The position numbers were made by a program, and so were the translations under genes. Below the pieces are notes generated by a model that made no database searches, was not told the DNA's origin, and saw only the letters and a program-made list of their open reading frames with translations. Shown piece after piece: positions 48,182-57,350 of a stretch of DNA of 64,000 nucleotides (the stretch's first letter is position 1; every line of letters starts with the position of its first letter). Location: the NCBI RefSeq assembly GCF_000622225.1, contig NZ_JHWD01000009.1:39127-103126 (forward strand), given 5' to 3'. This stretch comes from Roseomonas mucosa ATCC BAA-692 (lineage in GTDB: Bacteria; Pseudomonadota; Alphaproteobacteria; Acetobacterales; Acetobacteraceae).

Positions 48182-49180
48182 TCAGCGGCGTCCCAGCACG
48201 CGGACCAGCAGCAGGATGACCACCACGGCCACCACCGCCGCGATGACCAGCGCCATGCGGCTGCCCATGATGCCTGGGCCGGCCGGTGATGCCACGGACG
48301 TGTCGCGGCGGGCGACGCTGCGGTTCGATGCCGTGCCGCTGCTCGCCACCTGTCCGCCGGTCTGGCCTTCGCAACTGCCGCGGATGTTGTTCGGCGTCGG
48401 CTCCGGCAGAGCCATGGCCCGAGCGCGGATCGCGGGGGCGAGGGAGGGGAAGGCGTTGATCCCGGCGATGTCGCGCAACTCGTCCAGCGACACGGCCCGC
48501 CAGGACAGGCCCGGCCCGTTCGGCGCCAGATAGGCCCCGGCCACCCCCCGATCCGGCAGGTAGATGGCCTTGTAGAGCGAGGTCGGCACCAGCACGCGGC
48601 GGTTCAGGCGGCGCAGGTTCTCACCCTGGAAGACCGGTCCGGTCACCACCCAGACCTCGCCATCCTCCGTGGCAAGGTCGCGCACCGTGCTCTCGACCCC
48701 CTCCCAGAGACAGCGATTCGATTCCGGCGCCTGGGGCACGATATTGGCCAGCGAGAAGCTCTCATGCTGCGAGCTGGGCGTGGCCATGTCGCCCGAGGGT
48801 GCCATATGCCCCCTGTCGAAGCCGGAGCGTGCGTAATCCGACAGCCGCGACCGCTGCTCTTCCGGCAACTGGTCCTCGGCATGGAAGGCGTCGTCGCGTG
48901 GCACCCGGCGCGCCTGCTGGATGCGGTCGCGGGTCAGATGTTCGGACACCGCCAGCGGCGTGCGCGAGACGCCGCTGTAGAGGACGGCGAAACCCTCGAA
49001 ACAGAGGCGGCTGGTGTCCCGCTCCAGCGCCGGGCGCGTGACCGACGGCGCGACGCCATCGGGGTGATGCCGCGTACAGGCCTCGGATGCATGGGCAGAT
49101 GGCGCGCCAAGCAGCAGCACCAGCGCAGGCAGAAGAATCAGGACCAGGGGGCGCCAGCGGCGGATCACGGGACGGGACAT
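48182..49180 (-). CDS. Secreted DNA/RNA non-specific endonuclease (NUC1), membrane-anchored
   Basis: 332 residues from ATG 49180. A signal peptide (PLVLILLPALVLLLGAPSAHA) is followed by the NUC1 domain with the active-site DRGHMAPSGD near residue 120 and NIVPQAPESNRCLWEGVES, containing the metal-binding Asn. A Ser/Gly linker and a C-terminal helix (MALVIAAVVAVVVILLLVRVLG) follow. The layout is that of an exported nuclease tethered at the membrane with a basic cytosolic tail. It may serve nucleic acid scavenging or defence; no immunity protein is adjacent. Confidence 0.88.
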   Translation of the reverse strand: MSRPVIRRWRPLVLILLPALVLLLGAPSAHASEACTRHHPDGVAPSVTRPALERDTSRLCFEGFAVLYSGVSRTPLAVSEHLTRDRIQQARRVPRDDAFHAEDQLPEEQRSRLSDYARSGFDRGHMAPSGDMATPSSQHESFSLANIVPQAPESNRCLWEGVESTVRDLATEDGEVWVVTGPVFQGENLRRLNRRVLVPTSLYKAIYLPDRGVAGAYLAPNGPGLSWRAVSLDELRDIAGINAFPSLAPAIRARAMALPEPTPNNIRGSCEGQTGGQVASSGTASNRSVARRDTSVASPAGPGIMGSRMALVIAAVVAVVVILLLVRVLGRR

Positions 49181-49313
49181 GATGCATCCACTCCCATGTT
49201 CAACGCGCCCTGAACAGACGGCAGCACCGCCTTCCAGCCGGCCGGAAGCGTGCCGCTGTTTCCCGTGAAACCACCCGGTGCTCCCTGGCGGGATATGGAT
49301 GATCAGGCCGGGG

Positions 49314-49535
49314 CCAGAGGGGCTCCGCCCCTCTGGACACCCCGCCAAGGGACGTTAGTCCCTTGGAACCCTGTGAGCGCTCCGCGAGGAGGGGGGGCAG
49401 GACACCGGTCGCCGGATGGCATACCGGCGGAACAACCCCCTCCTCGCGGAGCGCTCATGGCGGGGTCTCGGGGGGATACCATCCTCTGAGCTACCCCTCC
49501 TTCAGCAAAGGGTCCGGGAGGCAGAGCCTCCCGGA
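49314..49535 (+). repeat. Type B palindromic intergenic repeat, copy 1
   Basis: In the 373-bp gap between the nuclease start and the MYG1 stop. Hairpins: 49314-49336 (CCAGAGGGGC stem, loop TCC), 49345-49366 (CCAAGGGAC stem, loop GTTA), and a 21-bp perfect inverted repeat with arms 49375-49395 and 49436-49456. The 40-base loop contains its own CCGG-rich palindrome. GGGAGGC-AGA-GCCTCCC closes the element near 49527. The rest of the gap (49181-49313) shows no gene. Confidence 0.82.
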
Positions 49536-49553
49536 GCGCCACGCCTGATCCGT

Positions 49554-50501
49554 TCAGACATCCGGCATCCCGAGGGCCACGGCGCGGCGGGCCATGGCGA
49601 GGGCGCCGGGGCGGGAGCGGGCGGCGCCGATGAAGCGGCGCAGGTGGACGAAGACGGCATCAGGCACGCCTGAGGCTTCGGCGAGGTCCTTGTCCTGCAA
49701 CCCGGCCCAGGCCTCGGGTAGGGGCAGGCGCTGGGCGAAGGATTTCGGCTCCGGCGGCATGGTGTCCACCATCCAGTTGCCGTTGTTCACCGGATAGATG
49801 GCGTAGAGCACCGGCAGGTCGTGGTGGAAGACGGCGCTCTTCCAGGGCATGCGGCGGTCGAGTTCCAGGATGCGCCGGTCGGTGGAGGCCGCGTGCGCCG
49901 CCACGACCTGGGCATCGGCGGCGAGGCGGGCGCGCTGGGCCTCGACCCGGCGGCGCAGCACTGCCTCGACCAGGGCGACGGCCTCCAGGAAGGCGGCGTC
50001 CTCGGCACCCTGGTCCTCCGCGCCCGGCGTGTCCCAGGCCGGGTTGCAGTCGCTCACCAGGCTGGCGAGGTCCATGCTGCCGCGCGAGGTGGCGACGCCG
50101 TTGTCCACCTCGTCGATGAAGCGGACCATGGAAGCATCGAGATCCGCCGTGATGGCCTTGGCGAAGCCGGAATCCTCCGGCCGCAACAGGGCGCGCACCG
50201 CCGCCTCACCATGGGTCTGCCAGACCAGCCCGGCGGAGCTGAAGGGCGTGCCGTCCGGCCGCACCGGGGCACCGCGCTGGTGGTGGTCGAACCGCTGCGC
50301 CGCCGTGTCATAGACCAGCCCCACATCCCAGACCACGTCGCCTTCGGCGATGCGGCCCGCATCGCGGGTGCGCAACAGGACATGGTCGTGGCCCGGAGCA
50401 TGCAGCCCCAGCGCGAGGCGCAGCGCGACATAGGCGAAGGCCTCGTCGCAATGGAAGCTGCCACTATGGGTGACGAGAAGGGGGAGGCGGGGTTCGGACA
50501 T
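49554..50501 (-). CDS. MYG1-family protein (DHH-like exonuclease)
   Basis: 315 residues from ATG 50501. MYG1/UPF0160 features: VTHSGSFHCDEAFAYVALR at the N-terminus, VVWDVGLVYD, RFDHHQRG (DHH motif), and IDEVDNGV. The eukaryotic member is an RNA exonuclease; bacterial roles are little studied. The gene is not obviously in an operon. Divergent from the PhyH-like gene. Confidence 0.88.
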   Translation of the reverse strand: MSEPRLPLLVTHSGSFHCDEAFAYVALRLALGLHAPGHDHVLLRTRDAGRIAEGDVVWDVGLVYDTAAQRFDHHQRGAPVRPDGTPFSSAGLVWQTHGEAAVRALLRPEDSGFAKAITADLDASMVRFIDEVDNGVATSRGSMDLASLVSDCNPAWDTPGAEDQGAEDAAFLEAVALVEAVLRRRVEAQRARLAADAQVVAAHAASTDRRILELDRRMPWKSAVFHHDLPVLYAIYPVNNGNWMVDTMPPEPKSFAQRLPLPEAWAGLQDKDLAEASGVPDAVFVHLRRFIGAARSRPGALAMARRAVALGMPDV

Positions 50502-50859
50502 GCCGGCTCTGTAGCCGTCCCTGGCCAAGGGCGGCAGGGGCGATCCGTCTTTCCGGCCATGATGGAACGGCACCCCGCTTCCCGGGATACGGGGAATTCC
50601 TGGGACACGGCGTGCAGGCTGGCCCCCTCCGCCGGCCCTGGATGGGGTCTGGAGAAGGCCCTGGGAGCTTGCCTGTGGTTCATCGCGGGAAAGTGACACG
50701 CGTTCCAAACGGTGGACGTGTCGCTTTCCGAGGATTTCCCTGCCTTCTTTCAGGTTCGCATGAATTTTATTACATAGTATAAATATTGATATAAATCTCG
50801 GACGTCGTATATCAGTAGGCAGTTCCTAAGCCAAAAGGCTTCAACCAGGGGTTGCCACA
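50502..50859 (+). promoter_or_regulatory. AT-rich promoter region of the PhyH-like gene
   Basis: 358 bp between divergent genes. 50761-50798 is nearly 85% A+T (TTTTATTACATAG, TATAAATATTGATATAAAT), which is very unusual here. TATAAA hexamers at about 50779 and 50790 are -10 candidates. GGGGTTGCCACA precedes ATG 50860. The AT content suggests a strong promoter, a silencer-protein target or a foreign segment. Confidence 0.55.
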
Positions 50860-51936
50860 ATGGGTTTCGTCCAGAGCCCGCGCCATGCCTTTCCGAACGC
50901 GGATTTCAGCCCCGCCCCCAACGGTGCCGCAGAGGCCGGCATTTCCCGCCCCTGGGGTCATGGCCGGATCCACCGGTGGCTGGACAAGGCACGGCAGCAC
51001 GGCCTGAGCCTGCCTTCCAACCTCGCCGCCCGCGCGTTGCGCCTGCCCTGGTCCGACCGCCTCGTGGGCGATGCGCAGGCCAGGGTGCGTGCCGCTCATC
51101 TCCCCGAGCTTCCCGCGCTTTCCGCAGCGGACGCGGCCCTTCTCCGAGCCCTCCTGCGGGACGGCGTCTGCGTCACCTCACTGGAGGAACTGGGCCTGCC
51201 AGGCACGGCTGCGATGCTGGCCAGCGCCACATCCCTGACCGACCGGCTCGCGGCACGGCGCCGCCAGCCGGAACACGCACACCGCCATACCGTCACCGCG
51301 ACGGCGCAGGACCTGCTGGATTTCCCGGCCATCCTGGAATGGGGACTCGGCACGCGCCTGCTGGACTTGGTGGAGAACTACCTGGGCCTCCCGGTGGCCT
51401 ATGACGGGCCGGACCACTTCTACAGCCCCGCCGATGGGCGCGAGGCCGGGCCGCGCATCTGGCACCGCGACCGCGAGGACCGGCGCATGCTGAAGATCGC
51501 TGTCTACATCAGCGATGTCGGCCCCCAGGACGGCCCCTTCGAGATCGTCCACCCCGATTTCCGCGAGCGCCTGGGTGGCCCCAGGCAGGCCGCCATCCTG
51601 CCCCAGGCGGAGCTGGAGCGCCGTATCGGCCCGGAAGGGATGGAGAAGGCGATCCGCACCTGCACCGGCCGCCGCGGCACGGTGGTGATCGCGGAGACGG
51701 CGGAGAACTACCATCGCGGCCGCCCGCCGGTGCGCAGCGACCGTTCGGCGCTCTACTACGGCTACTTCTCGCGCTTCACGCCGACACCTTTCTTCTGCGA
51801 GCGTTCGCCGCTCACCCGGGCGCAGATCGCGCGGATCGCTTCCGGCCTGCCGGAGCGCCAGCACGACGCGCTGCTGTGGCGCCGCTTCCTGCCCGCCTGG
51901 AAGCGGGTCGTTCCGACCAACCGCATCCGGGTCTGA
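50860..51936 (+). CDS. PhyH-like 2-oxoglutarate/Fe(II)-type oxygenase
   Basis: 358 residues. The likely iron site is His-x-Asp in IWHRDREDRRMLKI near residue 207, with the distal His in ETAENYHRGRPP and a following Arg for 2-oxoglutarate. The fold resembles phytanoyl-CoA dioxygenase relatives. The N-terminal 100 residues are Ala/Leu/Arg-rich and unlike known domains. Substrate unknown. It is a lone gene with an AT-rich promoter, ending before the Fur-box-preceded iron operon. Confidence 0.75.
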   Translation: MGFVQSPRHAFPNADFSPAPNGAAEAGISRPWGHGRIHRWLDKARQHGLSLPSNLAARALRLPWSDRLVGDAQARVRAAHLPELPALSAADAALLRALLRDGVCVTSLEELGLPGTAAMLASATSLTDRLAARRRQPEHAHRHTVTATAQDLLDFPAILEWGLGTRLLDLVENYLGLPVAYDGPDHFYSPADGREAGPRIWHRDREDRRMLKIAVYISDVGPQDGPFEIVHPDFRERLGGPRQAAILPQAELERRIGPEGMEKAIRTCTGRRGTVVIAETAENYHRGRPPVRSDRSALYYGYFSRFTPTPFFCERSPLTRAQIARIASGLPERQHDALLWRRFLPAWKRVVPTNRIRV

Positions 51937-51975
51937 GATCCGGTGCCGGCGGCCCGCGGAGATTAAAATGCGTAC

Positions 51976-52001
51976 ATGATAATGAATTGCATTCTTATCA
52001 T
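51976..52001. promoter_or_regulatory. Fur-box-like operator upstream of efeU
   Basis: ATGATAA-N12-TTATCAT with the inner bases TGAATTGCATTC. It resembles the classical Fur box (GATAATGATAATCATTATC) and lies about 97 bp before efeU, directly ahead of an iron-uptake operon. CATAAT at 52004 may be the -10 element. In alphaproteobacteria the protein could be Fur/Mur; an Irr box has a different sequence. Confidence 0.7.
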
Positions 52002-52097
52002 GGCATAATCCGGCGCAACCGAGCCTGACAGGCCCTATGCGAGGTACCTGCCGCGCCGGATAACTGATGCCATTCCGCCGGGCTCGACTGCACCATC

Positions 52098-53960
52098 ATG
52101 CTTGTTCCATTCCTCATCATGTTCCGGGAAGGGCTGGAAGCCGCCCTGATCATCGGCCTCGTCGCCGGCTATCTCGGCCGTACGGGGCGGCGGGAATGGC
52201 TGCCCCTGGTCTGGCTCGGCATCGGGGCAGGGGTGCTGGTCAGCCTGGGAGCGGGCCTGGCGCTGGAGTTGCTGAGCGCCGAGTTCCCGCAGCGCGGTCA
52301 GGAGATCTTCGAGGCCGTGGTGGGCCTGGCCGCCGTCGGCATGCTCACCGCCATGGTCTTCTGGATGAGGCGGGCCGCCCGTTCGGTGAAGGCGGAGATG
52401 CAGGATCGCATCGACGCCGCGCTGATGGGGGAAAGGCGTGGCTTCGCTTTGCTGGCCATGGTCTTCCTGGCCGTGGCACGGGAAGGGCTGGAGGCAGCGG
52501 TCTTCCTGCTCGCCGTCATGCGGCAGAGCCCCGGCCCGGCCGCGCCCCTCGGCGCCCTGGCCGGGCTGCTGCTCGCCGTCGCGGTGGGCGTCGCCATCAC
52601 CTGGGGCGGACTGCGGCTCGACCTGCGGCGCTTCTTCCGCTGGAGCGGCGTGCTGATCCTGCTGGTGGCGGCCGGGCTCCTGGCGGGCTCGCTGCGCGCG
52701 CTGCACGAGGCCGGGCTGTGGAACGGCCTCCAGGCGACGGTCTTCGACCTGAGCGACATCCTGCCCGCCGATGGCGTGGCAGGGTCGGTGCTGGCCGGTC
52801 TGCTCGGCTACAGCGACCGCCCGGCCCTGGGAGAGGTGCTGGTCTATCTGGTCTTCCTCGCTGTCACCCTGCCGCTCTTCCTGAGGCCCATGGCCGGTGC
52901 TCCCGCCATTCCCTCGCCTGCGCGGCAGGCCGTGCCGGCTGGCGTGGCCCCGGCGCCGCCACGGCTGAAGCCCGTGCTGGGCCTCATGGCCCTGCTGGCC
53001 CTGGCGGTGCTGGTCCTCGGCGCCGCCTCGCTGCGGCTGGAACGCCGCGAGGCCGGGGCAGGGGAGGCGCACAGCATCACCGTGGCCATCACGGAGCGGG
53101 GCTGCGAGCCCGGCGAGTTCAGCATTCCCGCCGGACGCACTGCCTTCCGCATCGTCAACCGCAGCGACCGTGCCCTGGAATGGGAGATCCTGGACGGCGT
53201 GATGGTGTTGGAGGAGCGGGAGAACATCGCTCCCGGGCTCACCCAGGGGCTGACGGCGCGGCTGGAGCCGGGCACCTATGCCATCACCTGCGGCCGCCTC
53301 AGCAATCCGCGCGGCCGGCTGACCGCGCTGCCCGCCGCGGCCAGCGCACCCTGGCGCCCGGAGCCCCGCGACCTGCTCGCCCCCATGGCCGAGTACAAGG
53401 TCCATGTCACCCTCCAGGTCATGGCCATGCAGGAGGCTGTGGAGGACCTGGGCGAGGCGCTGGACAAGGGCGACACGGCGCAGGCCGGGCGGCTGATCGC
53501 CGAGGCAGGCCAGGCCCGCGACCAGCTCCTGTCGGCCCTCCAGCTTCTGCCCGAGGCCCGGGAAGCTCTGGCCTCGGTGTCGAGCGGGCTTGCCCGGCTG
53601 ACGGCCTCACTGCCGGTTGCCGGATCGGGTGGCGCCGATGTCCCACGTGAAACACTGGCGCGCTTGCGAGCGGATAGCGAGGCCCTCTCCGCACGGATCG
53701 GCGACGCCCGCATCACGCCCGCGTCCATGGCGGCGGGAGCATCACGGTCGCTGCGCGGTCCGGACGCCATCACACCCGCCTCGCTGGATGGTGTCGGGCG
53801 CGTCGTTTCCCTGCTGCGGCCGCTCGCCATCCGGCTGGACCCGGAGCTACAGGCCAGCCTCGACCGCTCGCTTGCCGAGGCGGGGAAGGGGAACCGGAGC
53901 GCCTTTCCCATTCTGGCCGCAGATCTCGAAAGGCTGGGCCGGCAGCTGGAGACCGACTGA
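52098..53960 (+). CDS. efeU: Ferrous iron permease EfeU fused to EfeO-like cupredoxin region
   Basis: 620 residues. Residues 1-275 are an FTR1/EfeU permease with seven helices and two REGLEA iron motifs (at about 10-15 and 132-137). After a linker and one more helix, residues about 315-415 match the EfeO cupredoxin domain (CEPGEFSIPAGRTAFRIVN, EERENIAPG, CGRLSNPRG). The last 200 residues start like EfeO (AEYKVHVTLQVMAMQ) but are degenerate and lack the HxxE motif. So the permease carries the cupredoxin part that separate EfeO here lacks. Confidence 0.85.
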   Translation: MLVPFLIMFREGLEAALIIGLVAGYLGRTGRREWLPLVWLGIGAGVLVSLGAGLALELLSAEFPQRGQEIFEAVVGLAAVGMLTAMVFWMRRAARSVKAEMQDRIDAALMGERRGFALLAMVFLAVAREGLEAAVFLLAVMRQSPGPAAPLGALAGLLLAVAVGVAITWGGLRLDLRRFFRWSGVLILLVAAGLLAGSLRALHEAGLWNGLQATVFDLSDILPADGVAGSVLAGLLGYSDRPALGEVLVYLVFLAVTLPLFLRPMAGAPAIPSPARQAVPAGVAPAPPRLKPVLGLMALLALAVLVLGAASLRLERREAGAGEAHSITVAITERGCEPGEFSIPAGRTAFRIVNRSDRALEWEILDGVMVLEERENIAPGLTQGLTARLEPGTYAITCGRLSNPRGRLTALPAAASAPWRPEPRDLLAPMAEYKVHVTLQVMAMQEAVEDLGEALDKGDTAQAGRLIAEAGQARDQLLSALQLLPEAREALASVSSGLARLTASLPVAGSGGADVPRETLARLRADSEALSARIGDARITPASMAAGASRSLRGPDAITPASLDGVGRVVSLLRPLAIRLDPELQASLDRSLAEAGKGNRSAFPILAADLERLGRQLETD

Positions 53961-53993
53961 GATGCAGTTTCACGCAGACCGGATGGGACCGGC

Positions 53994-55253
53994 ATGACAC
54001 GGAATTCCTGCCCCTTTGCCGCCGGGCGGCGCGGCCTGCTTCTGGGGCTGGCGGGCGGTGCCGGGCTCGCGACCACGGCTGTCGCGGCACCGCTGATGCA
54101 GGAGCCGCCCGGGCGCGACGCGGCCGAGGCACGGCAGGCCGTCGGCTTCCACGGGTCGCACCAGCCGGGCATCCTCAACCCGCCGCCTGCCGCCGGCATG
54201 GTTGCCGCCTTCGACGTGCTCGCACCCGACCGCGCCGGGCTGGAGCGCCTTTTCCGCCTGCTGACGGGACGGATCGCCTTCCTGATGGCAGGCGGCATGC
54301 CGCCCGAGGCCGACCCACGCTTTCCGCCGGCGGATTCCGGAATCCTGGGACCGGAGATCGTTCCGGATGGGCTGACCGTCACCGTGGCGCTGGGTGCCTC
54401 GCTCTTCGACGGCCGCTATGGCCTCGCCGCGCGGAAGCCCGTGCATCTGGAGGTCATGCGGCGCTTCCCCAATGACGCGCTGGAACGCGATTGGTGCCAT
54501 GGCGACCTGCTCCTGCAGGTCTGCGCCAACACGCCGCAGAGTACGATCCACGCCCTGCGCGACATCATCAAGGCGGCGCCCGACCTGCTGCGCCTGCGTT
54601 GGAGGCTCGACGGCACGCTGCCGCCCGCCAGCGGTGGCCAGGCCCCACGCCAGACGCCGCGCAACCTGCTGGGTTTCAAGGACGGCACCGCCAACCTCGA
54701 TCCCACCGACCCCGCCCTCATGGAGCGCCATATCTGGGTGGGGCCGGAGGATGGCGAGCCTGCCTGGGCGCGGGGCGGCAGCTACCAGGTGGTGCGGATC
54801 ATCCGGAACTTCGTGGAGCGCTGGGACCGCACCCCCTTGCAGGAACAGCAGCAGATCTTCGGCCGCGACAAGCGGGAGGGCGCGCCACTCGGCCTGGAGC
54901 GGGAGCATGACATCCCCGACTACGCCGCAGATGCCGAGGGGAAGCGCATCCCCCTCGATGCCCATATCCGGCTGGCCAATCCGCGCACGCCGGAAACCGC
55001 CGACAGCCTGATCCTGCGCCGGCCCTTCAACTATGACCGGGGGGTCACGCGCGCCGGGCAGCTCGACATGGGGCTGCTCTTCATCTGCTTCCAGCGCAAC
55101 CTCAGGCGCGGCTTCATCGCCGTGCAGGAACGCCTGAACGGCGAGCCGTTGGAGGAATACATCAAGCCCACCGGCGGCGGCTATTTCTTCGCCCTGCCCG
55201 GCGTGCCGGACCCCGGCCGGTATCTCGGCCAGGGGCTGATCGAAGCTGCCTGA
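53994..55253 (+). CDS. efeB: Deferrochelatase/DyP peroxidase EfeB
   Basis: 419 residues. Twin-arginine signal ([20 protein letters not shown]). DyP motifs: [10 protein letters not shown], with the catalytic Asp, and the heme-ligand His region DNYD-like RRPFNYDRG preceded by [10 protein letters not shown]. EfeB is a periplasmic heme peroxidase that helps oxidise ferrous iron for EfeUO. Starts 33 bp after efeU. Confidence 0.92.
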   Translation: MTRNSCPFAAGRRGLLLGLAGGAGLATTAVAAPLMQEPPGRDAAEARQAVGFHGSHQPGILNPPPAAGMVAAFDVLAPDRAGLERLFRLLTGRIAFLMAGGMPPEADPRFPPADSGILGPEIVPDGLTVTVALGASLFDGRYGLAARKPVHLEVMRRFPNDALERDWCHGDLLLQVCANTPQSTIHALRDIIKAAPDLLRLRWRLDGTLPPASGGQAPRQTPRNLLGFKDGTANLDPTDPALMERHIWVGPEDGEPAWARGGSYQVVRIIRNFVERWDRTPLQEQQQIFGRDKREGAPLGLEREHDIPDYAADAEGKRIPLDAHIRLANPRTPETADSLILRRPFNYDRGVTRAGQLDMGLLFICFQRNLRRGFIAVQERLNGEPLEEYIKPTGGGYFFALPGVPDPGRYLGQGLIEAA

Positions 55254-55294
55254 CGCCGCCATCCATCCCCCGCTCAACCGAGGAATTCCGGACC

Positions 55295-56158
55295 ATGCCG
55301 CCCATCGCCGTTCCCACCCGGCGCCGCCTCCTTGCCACCGCCATGGCGCTGGCCCTGCCCCTGGCCCTGCCGGGCCTGTCGCACGCCGCCCGGGCAGCCC
55401 CGCCGGCCTCGCCGCTCGACCTCGCCGAGCCGATCGCGCAGTACAAGATCTATGTGCTGGGCGAGGTGCGGCAGCTCATCCGCCAGACACGCAGCTTCAC
55501 CGAGGCGATCAAGGCCGGGGACCTCGCCAAGGCCCGCGCCCTCTATGCGCCGGCCCGCGCGCATTACGAGCGCATCGAGCCGATCGCGGAGCTTTTCGAC
55601 GACCTCGACAAGAGCATCGATTCCCGTGCCGACGACCATGACGAGGGCGAGAAGGACACGGGCTTCACCGGCTTCCACCGCCTGGAGTACGGCCTCTTCG
55701 CGAAGAACTCGACCGAGGGGCTGGCGCCCTTCGCCGACAAGCTGCTCGCCGATGTGCAGGAGCTGGAAACCCGCATCCGCGGCCTGACCACCCCGCCCGA
55801 GAAAGTGGTGGGCGGCGCCGCTGCGCTGATCGAGGAGGTCGCGGCCACCAAGATTTCCGGCGAGGAGGACCGCTACAGCGGCACGGACCTGTGGGACTTC
55901 AACGCCAATGTCGAAGGCGCCCGCAAGATCGTGGAGCTGCTGACGCCGCAGCTGAAGAAGGCCGACCCCGCCCTGCTGTCCAAGGTCGATGCCAACTTCA
56001 CGCAGGTGGAAGCCATCCTCGCCAAGTACCGCACCAAGGATGGCGGCTTCGATAACTACGAGAAACTCACCCCCGCCGACCGCAACGCCCTCCAGGCCCC
56101 CATCACCACCCTGGCCGAGGACCTGTCCCGCCTTCGCGGCACGCTCGGGCTGGGGTGA
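55295..56158 (+). CDS. efeO: Iron-binding protein EfeO (M75 domain only)
   Basis: 287 residues with a signal peptide ([23 protein letters not shown]). The mature protein is the imelysin-like M75 domain: [16 protein letters not shown], and the metal motif [10 protein letters not shown] (HxxE). It lacks the N-terminal cupredoxin domain of full EfeO, which appears instead in the EfeU fusion. It would bind iron and pass it to EfeU. Last gene of the operon. Confidence 0.9.
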   Translation: MPPIAVPTRRRLLATAMALALPLALPGLSHAARAAPPASPLDLAEPIAQYKIYVLGEVRQLIRQTRSFTEAIKAGDLAKARALYAPARAHYERIEPIAELFDDLDKSIDSRADDHDEGEKDTGFTGFHRLEYGLFAKNSTEGLAPFADKLLADVQELETRIRGLTTPPEKVVGGAAALIEEVAATKISGEEDRYSGTDLWDFNANVEGARKIVELLTPQLKKADPALLSKVDANFTQVEAILAKYRTKDGGFDNYEKLTPADRNALQAPITTLAEDLSRLRGTLGLG

Positions 56159-56171
56159 TCGGAGCTGGGAA

Positions 56172-56338
56172 CCGGGGGGCGCTGCCTCCCGGACCCTTTG
56201 CTGAAGGAGGGGGCTTCGACCGCCGTCATACCATCCGGCGACCGGCTCCTGTTCCCCCTCCTCGCGGAGCGCTCACAGGGTGCCAAGGGACTGATGTCCC
56301 TTGGCGGGGTGTCCAGAGGGGCAGAGCCCCTCTGGCCC
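56172..56338 (-). repeat. Type B palindromic intergenic repeat, copy 2 (inverted)
   Basis: Fills the convergent gap between efeO and the hydroxyacid dehydrogenase. Hairpins 56283-56304 (CCAAGGGAC stem, loop TGAT) and 56313-56335 (CCAGAGGGGC stem, loop AGA) match copy 1 with changed loops. Only one arm of the 21-bp inverted repeat is present (56254-56274). Relative to copy 1 it lacks about 70 bp between two CCCCTCC direct repeats. Confidence 0.82.
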
Positions 56339-56350
56339 CGGTCCGATCAT

Positions 56351-57343
56351 TCAGCCCGCGACCGCCAGGGCCGGGCGGCGTTGCAGGGCCTCGGGGTTGA
56401 CGATGACGTCGGCGGGCAGGCGGTCGTGGAAGCAGTCGAGCACGCTCTGGGCGGCCGAGAGGGCCATGCGGCGGGTGCCTTCGTGGCTGCTGGCGGCGGT
56501 GTGGGGCGAGAAGATGCAGTTCGGCGCGTCCAGCAACGGGTTGGTGGCCGAGACGGGCTCGTCGTAGAGCACGTCGATGCCGGCCATGGCGACCTGGCCG
56601 CTGCGCAGGGCCTCGGCCAGGGCCGCTTCCTCCACCAGCTTGCCGCGCGCGGCGTTGATGAAGAAGGCGCCGCGCTTCATGGCGCCAAGGAAATCCGCAT
56701 TCACCAGGCCCCGCGTCTCGGCGGAGGAAGGGCAGTGCAGCGTGACGATATCCGCCACGGCCAGCCCGTCGCGGAGGTCCACCACCGCCTCGTAGCCGGA
56801 GCCCCGGATGGTGCCGACGGGGATGAAGGGATCGTAGACCAGCACGTTCAGGCCGAAGGCGGCGCAGAGCCGCGCCACGCGGGTGCCGATGCGGCCGAAG
56901 CCCAGGATCAGCACGGTGCGCCCGGCGATGTCATGCGTCGGCAGTTCCGGCACCACGCCCCAGTTCAGGTCGCGCACCCGGGCATCGTACTGCACGGTGC
57001 GGCGGGCGCAGGCGAGCATGAGCATCAGCGTATGCTCGGCCACGCTGCCGGCATTGGCCTCCGGCGTGATGGTGACCACCACGCCGCGCTGGGTCATGCC
57101 GGGGATGTCGATCAGGTCGTAGCCCACGCCGTGGCGGGCCACGATCCGCAGCCCCGGCGCCTGCGCCGCCATGGCCCCGTCGACCACGTTGGTGCGGACG
57201 ATGATGCCGTTGGCCCGCGGCAGCGCCGCGTCCATGGCTTCCTTCGTCAGCTTGTGGACGACCTCCACGGTCACGCCCGGCGCCGCTTCCAGCAGCGCGA
57301 TGGCATCGTCGTGGATGGGACGCATGATCAGCACATGGGGCAT
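56351..57343 (-). CDS. D-2-hydroxyacid dehydrogenase (phosphoglycerate dehydrogenase-like)
   Basis: 330 residues from ATG 57343 (AGAGGCAAG ahead). NAD site is LGFGRIGTRVARL; the catalytic Arg is in NAARGKLV, Glu in DVLYDEP and His in SPHTAASS. No ACT regulatory domain, so it is a short form. Substrate could be phosphoglycerate, glyoxylate or another 2-keto acid. Follows the protease gene by 7 bp on the same strand. Confidence 0.88.
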   Translation of the reverse strand: MPHVLIMRPIHDDAIALLEAAPGVTVEVVHKLTKEAMDAALPRANGIIVRTNVVDGAMAAQAPGLRIVARHGVGYDLIDIPGMTQRGVVVTITPEANAGSVAEHTLMLMLACARRTVQYDARVRDLNWGVVPELPTHDIAGRTVLILGFGRIGTRVARLCAAFGLNVLVYDPFIPVGTIRGSGYEAVVDLRDGLAVADIVTLHCPSSAETRGLVNADFLGAMKRGAFFINAARGKLVEEAALAEALRSGQVAMAGIDVLYDEPVSATNPLLDAPNCIFSPHTAASSHEGTRRMALSAAQSVLDCFHDRLPADVIVNPEALQRRPALAVAG

Positions 57344-57350
57344 CTTGCCT

